Source of the DNA: Porogramme epimiltina
Taxonomy: Eukaryota > Basidiomycota > Agaricomycetes > Polyporales > Polyporaceae
Assembly: GCA_900155495.1 (NCBI GenBank)
Contig: FTLJ01000008.1
Location: 1 to 31,060 of the forward strand
Length of the DNA stretch: 31,060 bases
Direction: 5' to 3'
Under the pieces are notes generated by a model, which saw only the letters and a list, made by a program, of their open reading frames with translations, was not told the origin of the DNA and ran no database searches. Below are positions 30,596-31,060 of this stretch, in pieces. The position numbers and the translations under genes are program-made. How positions within the stretch are numbered: position 1 is the stretch's first letter; every line of letters starts with the position of its first letter.

Positions 30596-31060
30596 GCCAC
30601 CTTTCCCTTTGATTTTGCGCATACGAGCAGGATGCTCCTGTGGGCTGTCCTATAATCTTGTCGACGAAGCCCTCCCCTTGTCGGGAGGGGGGGTTGAGCT
30701 AATGTGCGAACAGGAAAGAAAATCTCTCTCTCGAAAAGTGGTTTTGTGCGCTACAAGAGATGAATCATAAACTACTTTGGTGGCTATTTAGTTGAGATGG
30801 TACTTCCGGCACAGCGCGAAACAGGGTCACGTTATGCACCACCTCTGCATCTTTTCTGTCGGGGAGCAGCGGATTTGGGGAGCATGGAGCGACCCTTTGG
30901 AGGCAAAGTTGCGAGACTTGACGCTGAGGAAGTGCGCCATCAGCAAGAAGGTCAAAACGTTCTGGCGATTTTGGGCCTTCCCAATCAGGCATGTGGATCG
31001 CAAGCGCCCGCACGCAGTCCCAACGAACACGTGACATCCTCACCGATTGCGATGAGGGCA
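30596..31060. other. Right end of window, nothing recognised
   Basis: Open frames of about 80-90 codons occur on both strands (for example 30792-31034 plus and 30765-31043 minus) but they overlap, and neither shows a known motif. No further glycogen phosphorylase similarity was noticed after 30595. Confidence 0.3.

Noticed and set aside
1..31060. CRISPR arrays, rRNA genes, bacterial operons
   Set aside because: No short regularly spaced repeats of CRISPR type, no rRNA-like sequence, and spliced genes throughout; the DNA is fungal nuclear.

Overview
The window looks like nuclear DNA of a filamentous basidiomycete (Agaricomycetes). It is GC-rich. The coding regions that can be reconstructed have several short introns of 50-130 bp with GT...AG ends and CTAAY-like branch sites. 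Three genes belong to the fungal HET (heterokaryon incompatibility) type, and the enzyme relics have fungal exon structure. No bacterial or phage feature was seen. The assignment is from sequence features and remembered family patterns only.

Layout: positions 1-27813 are a head-to-tail array of one module, all in the same direction. The module order is: block A (decayed, unidentified), block B (decayed, unidentified), an adenylosuccinate lyase (ADE13/ADSL) copy, a spacer of about 0.9 kb, and a HET-domain gene. Unit 1 (1-about 7690) begins inside block A, so the array may continue to the left. Unit 2 (about 7690-18270) carries an inversion inside block A, a palindromic MITE in block B and a 2.7-kb insertion between block B and the lyase. 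Unit 3 (about 18270-26250) is the cleanest. Unit 4 is only A+B (about 26250-27813), where homology stops abruptly.

The three HET genes (4408-7576, 14998-18169, 22918-26146) each rebuild as four exons with identical intron positions and no lesion, giving predicted proteins of 991, 993 and 1012 aa. The three lyase copies share a 10-bp frameshifting insertion in the conserved GATSC stretch (doubled in copy 1), and each has private lesions. They therefore look like pseudogenes descended from an already broken ancestor, although their 3' halves are well preserved. The array thus appears to amplify and diversify a putative self/non-self recognition gene while a dead housekeeping gene hitchhikes.

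The insertion in unit 2 (9438-12112) is a patchwork: a small terminal-inverted-repeat element, two diverged direct copies of an unidentified gene relic, an 84-bp direct repeat pair, a hairpin, and a relic resembling the C-terminus of CCDC47-type ER proteins. To the right of the array lie a small His/Pro/Ala-rich gene whose first exon appears to end right after its ATG (28386-29090), and a fragment of a glycogen phosphorylase gene with a stop codon (about 30350-30595). The remainder on the right (29091-30345, 30596-31060) shows nothing that can be named.
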